Below, one piece after another: positions 7,061 to 15,570 of a stretch of 17,261 nt of DNA. The position numbers and the translations under genes are program-made. The stretch's first letter is position 1. The number at the start of each line of letters is the position of its first letter. Source of the stretch: Actinomycetota bacterium (GTDB taxonomy: Bacteria > Actinomycetota > Actinomycetes > S36-B12). The DNA lies in NCBI GenBank assembly GCA_947499275.1, contig CANMNM010000008.1:1-17261 (forward strand), given 5' to 3'. Under the pieces are notes generated by a model. The model was not told where the DNA came from. It searched no databases and worked only from the letters and a program-made list of their open reading frames with translations.

Positions 7061-8287
7061 TTAGCGTCGACGCATAGCGGAGGCTGTTTGCCTACGTCGA
7101 ATAATGCGGCGAGCCCCAGGCTCATTCCGAGCGCACGCCAGCAGCATCCCTATTGCGAACAATGTGGGAACCAGGGAAGAACCCCCATATGAAACGAGCG
7201 GGAGAGGCACACCGGTTACGGGGAGTAGTCCAAGCACCGCACCGATGTTGATCACAGCTTGAATAACGATCCACGACCCAACGCCGGCAGCGGCTAAACG
7301 AACAAATGGCTCCTGCGAATTCTTGCTCAACCGAAAAATAGAGAAGGCCAGAATCCCAAATAGCAGCAGGACGGCGGACGTTCCCACTAAGCCCAATTCT
7401 TCACCAATAACGGGGAAAATAAAGTCGGTATGTGCTTCGGGAAGTGAGCCCCATTTCTCGCGACTGCCGCCCAGTCCTACTCCCCAAAGACCACCCGTCC
7501 CGAGCGCGTATTGACCTTGAGCGACCTGCCAACCAAACCCAAGGCGATCTGAATCCGGATTGAGCCAGTTAGTGATGCGTTCCATGCGATAAGGCGCCGC
7601 AAGAGTCAGCAACCATACGGAAAAGAGACCGAAACCACCAAAGAGTGCAAACAGGCGGAAGGGAATTCCTGCCGAGAAAAGAATTCCGCACAAGATCGCA
7701 CCGAGCATCAACGTATTTCCAAAGTCACCTTCGAGCAAAACTAAGATCATCATGATTCCGGCTACCGGAAGGATAGGGACCAAGATATTCCTCCACGTAG
7801 GAATATGGCGATCCTTTCGGGTCAAGACTTCTGCACCCCAGATCACAAGGGCGAGCTTCGCAAACTCACTGGGCTGTAATTTAAACGGACCAATGATTTC
7901 AATCCAGTTCCGTTGGCCAGCAACTTCATCACCAATAAACAGCACCAAAACGAGGAGGACGAACGCGCCCGCGAGAAATATCCAAGCGGTCTTGCGCCAA
8001 AATTGAATTGACGAACGAGCGGCGAAAATTAGAGCAATGACGCCAGCGACAGCAAAGAGTGTTTGCCGCTGGGCAAGTGTGTAGGCCGATCCAGAAATGC
8101 GGACACTTTCCACCGACGAGGCAGATAACACCATCACCAGCCCAAGTCCCAACAATAAAAGCGTCGAGCCCATGATCAAGTAATACGTGCTCAGTGGGTG
8201 ATCGGCCAACAAAGACAATCGAGATCCTTTATAGGCTTCGCCGATCTTGCTAAACCTGTTGGACACGGGCTGGGTGCGCAGTGACAT
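7061..8287 (-). CDS. ftsW: Septal peptidoglycan glycosyltransferase FtsW
   Basis: FtsW is the SEDS-family polymerase that makes septal glycan strands from lipid II, acting with FtsI. The 408-residue protein is strongly hydrophobic, with about ten membrane helices. Visible family blocks are GQRNWIEIIGPFKLQPSEFAKLALV (about 124-148), LLEGDFGNTLML, WQVAQGQYALGTGGLWGVGLG, then PEAHTDFIFPVIGEELG with the presumed catalytic aspartate D288, and PVTGVPLPLVSYGGSS. An N-terminal cytoplasmic stretch of about 30 residues and a basic C-terminal tail (RRIIRRRQ to the end) are present. The ATG shares one base with the murD stop (TAATG). The placement in dcw points to FtsW rather than RodA. Confidence 0.97.
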   Translation of the reverse strand: MSLRTQPVSNRFSKIGEAYKGSRLSLLADHPLSTYYLIMGSTLLLLGLGLVMVLSASSVESVRISGSAYTLAQRQTLFAVAGVIALIFAARSSIQFWRKTAWIFLAGAFVLLVLVLFIGDEVAGQRNWIEIIGPFKLQPSEFAKLALVIWGAEVLTRKDRHIPTWRNILVPILPVAGIMMILVLLEGDFGNTLMLGAILCGILFSAGIPFRLFALFGGFGLFSVWLLTLAAPYRMERITNWLNPDSDRLGFGWQVAQGQYALGTGGLWGVGLGGSREKWGSLPEAHTDFIFPVIGEELGLVGTSAVLLLFGILAFSIFRLSKNSQEPFVRLAAAGVGSWIVIQAVINIGAVLGLLPVTGVPLPLVSYGGSSLVPTLFAIGMLLACARNEPGARRIIRRRQTASAMRRR

Positions 8288-9750
8288 TAGCGGCCCAGTT
8301 CATTCAATACCGCGCTGGCAAACATTTCGCCGCGTTGGGCATAGTTCGCAAACATGTCCCATGAAGCGCAGCCGGGTGCGAGTAAGACTGTGTCACCGCT
8401 GACAGCTCGTTCGCATGCGATCTGGACGGCTTCATTCATTGCACTAGTGTCTCGAGTGACCAGTGTGATTATTGGGACATTTGGTGCGTGTCGAGTGAAA
8501 GCGTCGGCGATTATTGGGGCATCGGTTCCCAACAAAATTGCCAATTTTATCCGGTCTGAATGAGCCAGCACCAGGTCATCAAAATCCTGCCCTTTGGCCA
8601 ACCCTCCCGCTATCCAAATTACTGATGGGTATGAAGACAGGGATTTGTGGGCCGCGTGCGCATTTGTCGCCTTTGAGTCATCAATATATGTGACCCCCCG
8701 ATCGCTAGAAACCAACGCATTTCGATGTGGTGCGGGGTTAAAGTCCCGAAGGCCATCACGCACAGCTTTCGGTGCTACCCGATTTTCCTCACCCGCGTTC
8801 ATGACACCGAAAGCGCGAGCCAGAGCCGCCGCAGCGAGTGCATTTTCCGTGTTGTGATCCCCTACGGGATGAATGTCGCTGACAAGAGCTAATTCTTGTG
8901 CGTAATCTCTGCGATTGGGAATAAATGCTCGGTCAACGAGGGCGCCGTCAACAACACCCAACTCGCTCAACCCGGGAATGCCGCGAGTAAAACCCACCGC
9001 ACGACAGCCTTCTAATACATCGGCTTCTTCGACCATGGACAACGTTGCAGCCTCATGGCCGTTGTACACGGCCGCATACCGGGTCCGCTCATAAACGCGA
9101 GCTTTTGTTTGTGCGTATTGATTGAAATTTCCAAAGTGATCAATGTGGTCCGATGCAATATTCAAACAAACTGACGCCCACGGGCTCATGGTGTGAACAA
9201 ATGGCAACTGAGGGGCACCTACCTCGACTGCTATCACATCAAGCTCGTCGTGCATAACGACTCCGACAAGCGAGTGACCAATGTTTCCGGCTGCCTCCGT
9301 GCGGAGCCCAGCAGATCGCAAAATAGATTCGAGCATGAGTGTTGTCGTGGTTTTTCCATTAGTACCGGTGACACACAGCCATTCCGCGCCACCAATTTTC
9401 GGCCGAATCCGCCACGCCAATTCGAGTTCACCCCAGATAGGGATTCCTTTTAGATTCGCCTGTTTATGAAAGTGGTGTTGGGGAGGCAATCCCGGGGATG
9501 TCACCACCAGATTAAAACTCTCTTCAGGCAGTTCGCTGGCATTTAAGAAAACCGACGCACCTAGGGAACCGAGAATATTGGCGCGTTCACTAACTGCATC
9601 ATTTGATGAAGAATCAACAATGCTTACCTGTGATCCCAGTTGCATGAGGGCATCCGCCGCTGCGAAACCGGCGACGCCCAGACCTAAAACACCGACGCGA
9701 AGTGATGACCAGTTCGCATCACGGGAAGTCAGCTCATCAAGATCACACAT
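8287..9750 (-). CDS. murD: UDP-N-acetylmuramoyl-L-alanine--D-glutamate ligase MurD
   Basis: MurD adds D-glutamate to UDP-MurNAc-L-Ala using ATP. The N-terminal domain carries VGVLGLGVAGFAAA (19-32) and TSPGLP (84-89). The P-loop GTNGKTTTT is at 129-137. By alignment with known MurD proteins the catalytic glutamate is E176, the DH motif is at 201-202, and the carbamylated lysine is K216 in QTKARVYE. DDSKATNAHA, with the second ATP site, lies in the C-terminal half, and APGCASWDMFANYAQRGEMF is the C-terminal signature. One oddity: the usual ELSSFQL strip reads EVGAPQL (residues 176-182). The length of 487 is usual. It overlaps mraY by one base (TGATG) and ftsW by one (TAATG); its own Shine-Dalgarno is weak. 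Confidence 0.97.
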   Translation of the reverse strand: MCDLDELTSRDANWSSLRVGVLGLGVAGFAAADALMQLGSQVSIVDSSSNDAVSERANILGSLGASVFLNASELPEESFNLVVTSPGLPPQHHFHKQANLKGIPIWGELELAWRIRPKIGGAEWLCVTGTNGKTTTTLMLESILRSAGLRTEAAGNIGHSLVGVVMHDELDVIAVEVGAPQLPFVHTMSPWASVCLNIASDHIDHFGNFNQYAQTKARVYERTRYAAVYNGHEAATLSMVEEADVLEGCRAVGFTRGIPGLSELGVVDGALVDRAFIPNRRDYAQELALVSDIHPVGDHNTENALAAAALARAFGVMNAGEENRVAPKAVRDGLRDFNPAPHRNALVSSDRGVTYIDDSKATNAHAAHKSLSSYPSVIWIAGGLAKGQDFDDLVLAHSDRIKLAILLGTDAPIIADAFTRHAPNVPIITLVTRDTSAMNEAVQIACERAVSGDTVLLAPGCASWDMFANYAQRGEMFASAVLNELGR

Positions 9751-10817
9751 CAGGCTCTAACCCACTCTGCGTAAAAAATGGTAAGTCCCGCACCTATACA
9801 AAGACCCTGGATAATCCAAAACCTCACAACGATCTGGATCTCAGGCCACCCCAGCATCTCGAAATGGTGGTGTAATGGTGCCATCCTAAAAATTCTTTTG
9901 CCCGTTAATTTATAGGATCCAACTTGTCCAATCACAGATAAAGTTGTGATAAGGAAAAGGCCTGCAAGGAGTGGCAACAAGAGTTCTGTGCGAGTGAGTA
10001 CTGCCAGGCCTGCAATTCCACCACCCAAAGCGAGTGAACCCGTATCCCCCATAAAGATCCGAGCAGGGGAAGTGTTGAACCACAAGAAACCAAAACTTGC
10101 GCCAGCCGTAGCAGCCGCAACCATTGCCAAATCAAGTGGATTTTGAGTGTTGTAACAAAATTCAGTAACTTCAAATGCGCAATTTTGTCCATACTGCCAA
10201 ATTGCAAGAAGTACATAAGCCAGGAAACTCATTATTGCCGCACCAACAGCTAGCCCATCAAGACCATCTGTGAGATTGACTCCATTAGTTGTTGCTGTCA
10301 CCAGGAACCACACCCAGAGCAGAAACAGTCCTAATGGCAGGATGATGCTAGTGTCGCGGACGAAAGAAATAGCCATTGATGCGGCCGTGTTGCCCGATGC
10401 ATCGGGGAATTGTACGGATAAGTACGCAAAGGAAAACGCTACAACCGCCTGGCCAATCAGCTTCGTCCTAGCTCTAAGTCCAGTACTTCTTTGTTTAAAA
10501 ATCTTTAAATAGTCATCCGCAAAACCAACCAGACCTAGACCGACCATGAGGTAGAGAACAAGCAGCGCTGAAATTGAAACCGGTCGCCAGGTGACTAAAT
10601 GTGTGAGGAAGTATCCCCCAAGGACAGCAATGATTATCGCGATTCCACCCATGGATGGTGTGCCGCGCTTCCCTTCGTGCGCAGGATAAAGTCGACCCTC
10701 TTCTGACGCACGAATCGCCTGGGAGTAGCCGTGCTTGCGTAGCAGATTGATGAGTAGAGGTGTTCCAAGGAAAGAAATTAAGGTCGCTATCGCACCCGCA
10801 ATAACGACTAGCCTCAT
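9750..10817 (-). CDS. mraY: Phospho-N-acetylmuramoyl-pentapeptide-transferase MraY
   Basis: MraY transfers phospho-MurNAc-pentapeptide to undecaprenyl phosphate, making lipid I on the cytoplasmic face of the membrane. The 355-residue polytopic protein shows every family signature: KRGTPSMGG (50-58), FADDYLK with the paired aspartates D101 and D102, NLTDGLDGLA (181-190), NTSPARIFMGDTGS (248-261) with D258, and MAPLHHHFE (312-320). The start overlaps the murF stop as ATGA, with GGGAG five bases upstream. The last base pair is shared with murD. Nothing looks truncated or unusual. Confidence 0.98.
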   Translation of the reverse strand: MRLVVIAGAIATLISFLGTPLLINLLRKHGYSQAIRASEEGRLYPAHEGKRGTPSMGGIAIIIAVLGGYFLTHLVTWRPVSISALLVLYLMVGLGLVGFADDYLKIFKQRSTGLRARTKLIGQAVVAFSFAYLSVQFPDASGNTAASMAISFVRDTSIILPLGLFLLWVWFLVTATTNGVNLTDGLDGLAVGAAIMSFLAYVLLAIWQYGQNCAFEVTEFCYNTQNPLDLAMVAAATAGASFGFLWFNTSPARIFMGDTGSLALGGGIAGLAVLTRTELLLPLLAGLFLITTLSVIGQVGSYKLTGKRIFRMAPLHHHFEMLGWPEIQIVVRFWIIQGLCIGAGLTIFYAEWVRA

Positions 10818-12280
10818 GGAGCTCCCTGCTCTCGATCAATGCCCAACTCAAAGTCCTCCACAACACTACTTAAAGAAAGCTCCAGAACCTCGCTGGCCAC
10901 ACGGTCAAGGCCGATTGATCGCGATGCTTTGACCAAGACGATGTCGCCTGGCTGCAACTCATCAGCCAATAAAGTCAAGACTCCATCGATGTCGGAAACC
11001 CAGACTGACTCTTCACCCCAAGATCCCTCGTTTGCAGCCGCCAAGTGCATTACTTTCGTTGCCGCGCCTACACAAACCAAACGGGATATGTCGAGACGGA
11101 CAGCTAACCTGCCGATCGAATCGTGTGCATCAACGGAATATTCACCCAACTCCCGCATCTCCCCCAAAATCGCCCAGGTACGGCGGCGCGGCCCGCGAGA
11201 GCCCAATTGAGCCAATGTCTTAAGGGCTGCGCGCATCGATTCCGGATTCGCGTTGTAAGCGTCATTTATCACAGTCACGCCATTGGAAGCCTCCGTTACT
11301 TCCATTCGCCACTTACTGACCACGTTCACATTACTCAGAAATTTGCAAGCGGTCTCAAACGGCACTCCCACAGCGACACTTGCGCTGAGGGCCGCCAATG
11401 CGTTAGCGACATAGTGCTCACCAACTAATTGCACATGTACCGGGTGTGAATCATCCCGGTTAGTGGCGAGAAAACGAGTTGTACCATCAGGTTCAATGCA
11501 TATATTGCTGGCATAGATGTCACTACCTTGCGACTCTCCAAATGTTAGCTGTGAGCATTTCAATCCTTCGCTCATCCGCGCAACAAATGGGTCGTCTTGA
11601 TTGAGGACAGCTAGTCCCGTAACGGGCAGCGCCCGAACCAACTCGGACTTCGCAACGGCGATATTCTCAATGCTGCCCAACAATTCAATATGTGCTGATC
11701 CCACGTTGATTACAACACCAATATCAGGTACAGCGATCTCACAAAGAGTGGCGATATGGCCAATCCCACGCATGCCTAGTTCTAGTACAAGAAATTCGGT
11801 TTGCGCATCAGCGCTAAGGATAGTGAGGGGTAAACCCACTTCGGTATTAAAAGATCCGGGTGGAGCGACGCATCGACCATATTGGCCCAATATTCCAGCG
11901 ATTAAATCCTTCGTTGTAGTTTTCCCACTGGAACCCGTAATACCAATGACCTGGGCCTTGAGAACATTAATCCGCACCCAATGGGCAATCTGACCTAAAG
12001 CAATCAAAGGATCCAGAACGTGAAGTAATGGGAAGCCTTCTGGAACTGGCGCACTTGATCCTGCTGCGACAATGGCCAAAGTTGCTCCAGCGGCTTGAAC
12101 ATCCGATAAAAAAATATGTCCATCAACTTTTTCACCGACAAGCGCCACATAAATCCCGTTCTGAATAGGGCTGCGGGAGTCGACGTAGAATCCGGGAACA
12201 CTAAGGACTATTTCATAATCGCAGTCAGTGAGAGTTCCGCCAGTGATCTCTGCAAGTTGTTGCCCAGTGAAATCAATCAT
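10814..12280 (-). CDS. murF: UDP-MurNAc-tripeptide--D-alanyl-D-alanine ligase MurF
   Basis: MurF adds the D-Ala-D-Ala dipeptide to complete the UDP-MurNAc-pentapeptide. The N-terminal substrate domain includes VDSRSPIQNGIYVALVGEKVDGHIF (about 33-57). The P-loop GSSGKTTTK is at 116-124, followed by LELGMRGIGHIA and NVGSAHIELLGS, the MurF form of the central-domain motifs. NDAYNANPESM marks the C-terminal domain, with LGEMRELG and VLVKASRSIGLD near the end. The length of 488 is normal. The ATG overlaps the murE stop as ATGATTGA (8 bases), and AAGAG lies five bases upstream. The stop overlaps mraY by four. Confidence 0.97.
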   Translation of the reverse strand: MIDFTGQQLAEITGGTLTDCDYEIVLSVPGFYVDSRSPIQNGIYVALVGEKVDGHIFLSDVQAAGATLAIVAAGSSAPVPEGFPLLHVLDPLIALGQIAHWVRINVLKAQVIGITGSSGKTTTKDLIAGILGQYGRCVAPPGSFNTEVGLPLTILSADAQTEFLVLELGMRGIGHIATLCEIAVPDIGVVINVGSAHIELLGSIENIAVAKSELVRALPVTGLAVLNQDDPFVARMSEGLKCSQLTFGESQGSDIYASNICIEPDGTTRFLATNRDDSHPVHVQLVGEHYVANALAALSASVAVGVPFETACKFLSNVNVVSKWRMEVTEASNGVTVINDAYNANPESMRAALKTLAQLGSRGPRRRTWAILGEMRELGEYSVDAHDSIGRLAVRLDISRLVCVGAATKVMHLAAANEGSWGEESVWVSDIDGVLTLLADELQPGDIVLVKASRSIGLDRVASEVLELSLSSVVEDFELGIDREQGAP

Positions 12281-13766
12281 GTTGACTCTTAATCCCTAAA
12301 AGTTCACGAACGACATCAACGTCACTAAATGCAATCGTTTGGCCCATGATCTCCTGACCTTGCTCGTGACCTTTGCCCAGAATAGCCACTACGTCGTGGC
12401 CATCGGCTAATTCCAAGGCGCGAGTAATCGCCTCACGCCTATCGCCTATTTCGAACCACTGCGATCTTTGAGATCCGGAAACACCCTGAATGATCTGTTT
12501 GCGAATTTCGGTTGGATCTTCCGAACGCGGATTGTCATCTGTGACAATCAAAATATCTGACAGGCTGGCACCCACACGCCCCATGGCCGGACGCTTGCTG
12601 GCATCTCGATCCCCACCAGCGCCCAAAACCGTAATGACTCGCCCACTGAATTCGCTATTCAGGCCGGTTAAAAACTCCTCAATTGACTCAGGTGAATGGG
12701 CGTAGTCGACAAAAATTGAAACATCGGCGCGTGTTCCGACCAACTCACCCCTACCCGGAACGGTTGCCTTGCAAATTGCTTCGACAACATCATGACCCCG
12801 GACACCCACGTGATCCAAAATTGACAGTGCCAGCACTGCATTCAGAGCATTAATCTTTCCTGGCAAGGCCAGTGAGTCAAACCTGATTTCACCGTGTGGC
12901 CCGTCGATGGTCCAAGAAGAGTCCGATGAAGTATCGGTGCTGTGGCTGATTTTCCAATTAGGTGTTCCCACCGTTCCCACTGAGTCAAACGGAATTGTGG
13001 CTTGTGCACAGAGATCAACGCCCCACGGGCTATCCGTACAAATGACGGCAAATTTCCCAAATTTTGGTGTGAAAAGTTGCGCTTTAGCTGCAAAGTACTC
13101 AGGCATTGAACCGTGGTAATCGAGATGATCATGTGAAAGGTTCGTGAAGGCAACACAATCAAAATTCAATCCATTTACTCGATGCTCAGACAGAGCAATG
13201 CTGGAAACTTCCATTGCGATAATTTTCACTCCAGCAACCTTCATTCGTGCAAGTGTGCGAAAAAGGTCAGGGGCCTCAGGGGTTGTTCGCGTGCTGACCA
13301 ATTCTTCATCATTAATCAACGTTGCGAGAGTGCCGACAAGTCCAGCACTCATGCCAATTGCGCGCGCAGCTTGATAGATCATGCTGGTCGTCCTGCTCTT
13401 CCCATTCGTTCCCGTGACTCCAATCATGACTATGTCAGAAGTTGGATCCCCGTACACCAATTTGCATACCTCGCCTAAACAGACCCGCGGCTCGCTCACC
13501 TCGAGTATTGAAATTATTGGTGAGATTTCAATTTTTTCAATCAGTTGGGCTCCCGCAAAGTCAGTTAAGATCGCGGTTGCCCCTCGCTGGATTGCTTGTT
13601 CGACAAAGCGAGCCCCGTGCACAGATCGACCTGGGAGCGCAGCAAATAGCTCACCCTCATTGACTTCTTTGGAATCCAAAGAAACACCTGTGACACTGAC
13701 ACTGGAATCTCCTGAGAGTTGCGCACCAATCAGGGAAGCAATCTCGACAACCGGTGTCAAACCCAT
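12273..13766 (-). CDS. murE: UDP-MurNAc-L-alanyl-D-glutamate--diamino acid ligase MurE
   Basis: MurE adds the third residue of the stem peptide. DNPRSEDP at residues 411-418 contains the DNPR motif that binds meso-diaminopimelate, so meso-DAP is the likely substrate. Other marks are VSLDSKEVNEGELFAALPG (28-46), STRTTPEA (158-165), EVSS (186-189), HDHLDYHG (212-219), K228 as the expected carbamylated lysine, and GKGHEQGQE (464-472). The P-loop reads GTNGKSRTT (119-127), with arginine where threonine is usual. I chose the ATG at 13766 (497 residues), because GGAGG lies five bases upstream inside the end of ftsI. The longer frame begins with TTG at 13778, which is part of that Shine-Dalgarno region. 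ftsI ends one base earlier, and murF overlaps by 8. Confidence 0.96.
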   Translation of the reverse strand: MGLTPVVEIASLIGAQLSGDSSVSVTGVSLDSKEVNEGELFAALPGRSVHGARFVEQAIQRGATAILTDFAGAQLIEKIEISPIISILEVSEPRVCLGEVCKLVYGDPTSDIVMIGVTGTNGKSRTTSMIYQAARAIGMSAGLVGTLATLINDEELVSTRTTPEAPDLFRTLARMKVAGVKIIAMEVSSIALSEHRVNGLNFDCVAFTNLSHDHLDYHGSMPEYFAAKAQLFTPKFGKFAVICTDSPWGVDLCAQATIPFDSVGTVGTPNWKISHSTDTSSDSSWTIDGPHGEIRFDSLALPGKINALNAVLALSILDHVGVRGHDVVEAICKATVPGRGELVGTRADVSIFVDYAHSPESIEEFLTGLNSEFSGRVITVLGAGGDRDASKRPAMGRVGASLSDILIVTDDNPRSEDPTEIRKQIIQGVSGSQRSQWFEIGDRREAITRALELADGHDVVAILGKGHEQGQEIMGQTIAFSDVDVVRELLGIKSQHD

Positions 13767-13767
13767 G

Positions 13768-15540
13768 TCAGCCTCCAAAAGTCAAGGCAAGTTTAGGTGA
13801 TCGTGAACCTGTCGGCGGTATCTCTAATGCACCAAGTGCGTATTGGGCAACTTTTTTGAAGACCGGACCACCTAACTCACCACCGTAACGGCCATTTCGA
13901 GGTTGCGAGATAAAGACTGTGACAACGAGTTGAGGATCATCTGCGGGCACCATACCGGCGAACGAGGCGATCACCTCCTCGCTGTACTCCCCGGTCCGCT
14001 CGTCAACAACTTGTGCTGTCCCCGTTTTACCACCCACGCGGTAGCCAGGTATTTTGGCATTCGTAGCTGTACCACCTTCTCCAACCACACTCTCCAGCAT
14101 CGCTCTAACTTGGATAGCAGTCTCCCGTGAAACGACACGCGTCGTGACTGGCGCCTCGGGCTCTTCAACACTTCCATCTGCGTGAACGATTTTTTGAACT
14201 AGGGAAGGCTCAACACGCAAACCGTCATTCGCAATAGTTGAGAAGACGCTGGCTACTTGCACCGCATTCACGCTGAGTCCTTGGCCGAAGGCAATCGTAG
14301 GAAAAGAGGTCGGTGACCAGTCTTTGTACTCGGGGACGAATCCACTTGTTTCCCCCGGAAATCCAAGCCCTGTTGGTTGGCCGATCCCAAACCTCTCTAA
14401 ATACTTGGAGAGCTTTTTCCCGCCGATACGTTCGGCGGCCAGGATCGTCCCGATATTGCTGGACTTTGCCATCACTCCACTGAGTGTCAAATTCAACGTT
14501 CCATGCGGGGTTGAATCATGGAACTCTTTATCGCCTCGCAACAAGAACTTAGGAACTTTGATGGGCGTGTAAGGAGTTGCAGCGCCTTCATTGATCACCG
14601 CAGCCAAAGTCATCACTTTGCTTGTCGATCCTGGTTCAAATGCAGAAGTCAAAGGTCTGTTATTCAGATTCTTTTGGGTGCCTTGAGTCGGATTGGACGG
14701 ATCGAAAGTCGGAGCGGTTGCCAAAGCTAAAATTTGCCCACTTTGTGGGTCCATGACAACAACGGTTCCATCAATTGCTCCGGAATTTTGAACCGCCAAT
14801 GCGATTTCCTTTTGGGCAAAATATTGAATGTCGCGATCAATGGTGAGTTCAATGTCGACGCCAGGTTGGGCGTCTACCCGCACGGATGATCCGGTGGGGA
14901 TTGCTCTACCCCCTGACCCCCGCTCGTAAGTTGATTCTCCGGGCGTGCCGCTGAGTTGATCATTAAAGGCGTACTCGTACCCGCCAAGACCAGATCCTTG
15001 CGCGCCCACAAATCCAATGACGTTTGCGGCGAGTTCCCCGGCGGGATAAATACGCCGCGACGTGTCCTCGCTGAATATTCCCGGCAAACGCAGTGCCGAA
15101 ATCTGCTCCCAAGTTTGTGGAGTGACTTCTTTCGCTAAATACATAAAGCGGCGTTCTCCCGTTAAACGATTTGCCAAAATATCTGCATCCGCACCGAGAA
15201 TTGGGGAAAGAGCCTGTGCCACGAAGATCGGATCCGTGACCATCGTTTGATCAGCCGTCACATTCTTAGCCTCGACGGTGATGGCTAGTGGCGCACCCGA
15301 TGAATCCAAAATCGAGCCGCGTTCGGCTGGCAATTTAACAGTTGTCAGTCGTTGATCCAGCGCAGCGGATGCAAGCTTGTTGCCTTGAACCGCCTGTAGG
15401 TCAATAAGTCGACCTGCAAAAATCATCAAAATAAGAGTGGAAACCACAATAAGAATAGTTCCCCGCCTGCGGGTATTCCCTAAGTCAATTCTGGCTGTCC
15501 CGTATTCACTAAAGTTTTGTCCACCCCTGTTTGCGCTCAT
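13768..15540 (-). CDS. ftsI: Septal transpeptidase FtsI (class B penicillin-binding protein)
   Basis: FtsI crosslinks septal peptidoglycan outside the membrane as partner of FtsW. A short cytoplasmic N terminus with RRR (24-26) leads into a membrane helix at about 28-46. The pedestal domain includes RGSILDSSGAPLA (74-86). The transpeptidase domain has all three active-site motifs: STSK at 305-308 with nucleophile S305, SSN at 360-362, and KTGTAQ at 505-510. There is no PASTA domain; the protein ends soon after the catalytic fold at residue 590. The start lacks a convincing Shine-Dalgarno and sits 30 bases after the ftsL-like stop, behind an eight-codon minicistron whose stop overlaps the ftsI ATG. 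Confidence 0.97.
   Translation of the reverse strand: MSANRGGQNFSEYGTARIDLGNTRRRGTILIVVSTLILMIFAGRLIDLQAVQGNKLASAALDQRLTTVKLPAERGSILDSSGAPLAITVEAKNVTADQTMVTDPIFVAQALSPILGADADILANRLTGERRFMYLAKEVTPQTWEQISALRLPGIFSEDTSRRIYPAGELAANVIGFVGAQGSGLGGYEYAFNDQLSGTPGESTYERGSGGRAIPTGSSVRVDAQPGVDIELTIDRDIQYFAQKEIALAVQNSGAIDGTVVVMDPQSGQILALATAPTFDPSNPTQGTQKNLNNRPLTSAFEPGSTSKVMTLAAVINEGAATPYTPIKVPKFLLRGDKEFHDSTPHGTLNLTLSGVMAKSSNIGTILAAERIGGKKLSKYLERFGIGQPTGLGFPGETSGFVPEYKDWSPTSFPTIAFGQGLSVNAVQVASVFSTIANDGLRVEPSLVQKIVHADGSVEEPEAPVTTRVVSRETAIQVRAMLESVVGEGGTATNAKIPGYRVGGKTGTAQVVDERTGEYSEEVIASFAGMVPADDPQLVVTVFISQPRNGRYGGELGGPVFKKVAQYALGALEIPPTGSRSPKLALTFGG
13772..13776 (-). promoter_or_regulatory. Ribosome binding site that decides the murE start
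   Basis: GGAGG on the minus strand, five bases before the ATG at 13766, lies within the last glycine codons of ftsI. Its spacing supports the ATG rather than the upstream in-frame TTG at 13778. Confidence 0.75.
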
Positions 15541-15563
15541 GGATGATCAACTATCAGCTTCAT
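15537..15563 (-). CDS. Possible eight-codon minicistron coupled to ftsI
   Basis: In the ftsL-ftsI gap the minus strand holds ATG, seven sense codons and TGA, encoding MKLIVDHP. The TGA overlaps the ftsI ATG as ATGA. An AGG lies six bases before the minicistron ATG, whereas ftsI itself has no clear Shine-Dalgarno. Ribosomes ending here could re-initiate at ftsI. This is the only evidence; such short frames are common by chance. Confidence 0.2.
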   Translation of the reverse strand: MKLIVDHP

Positions 15564-15570
15564 TTGCGAC

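Noticed and set aside
7036..7125. N-terminal extension of MurG from an in-frame ATG at 7125
   Set aside because: It would overlap ftsW by 65 bases and add 30 residues absent from MurG proteins; the ATG at 7035 places the GGSAGH loop normally.
13767..13778. Longer MurE start at TTG 13778
   Set aside because: The TTG overlaps the GGAGG that serves the ATG at 13766.
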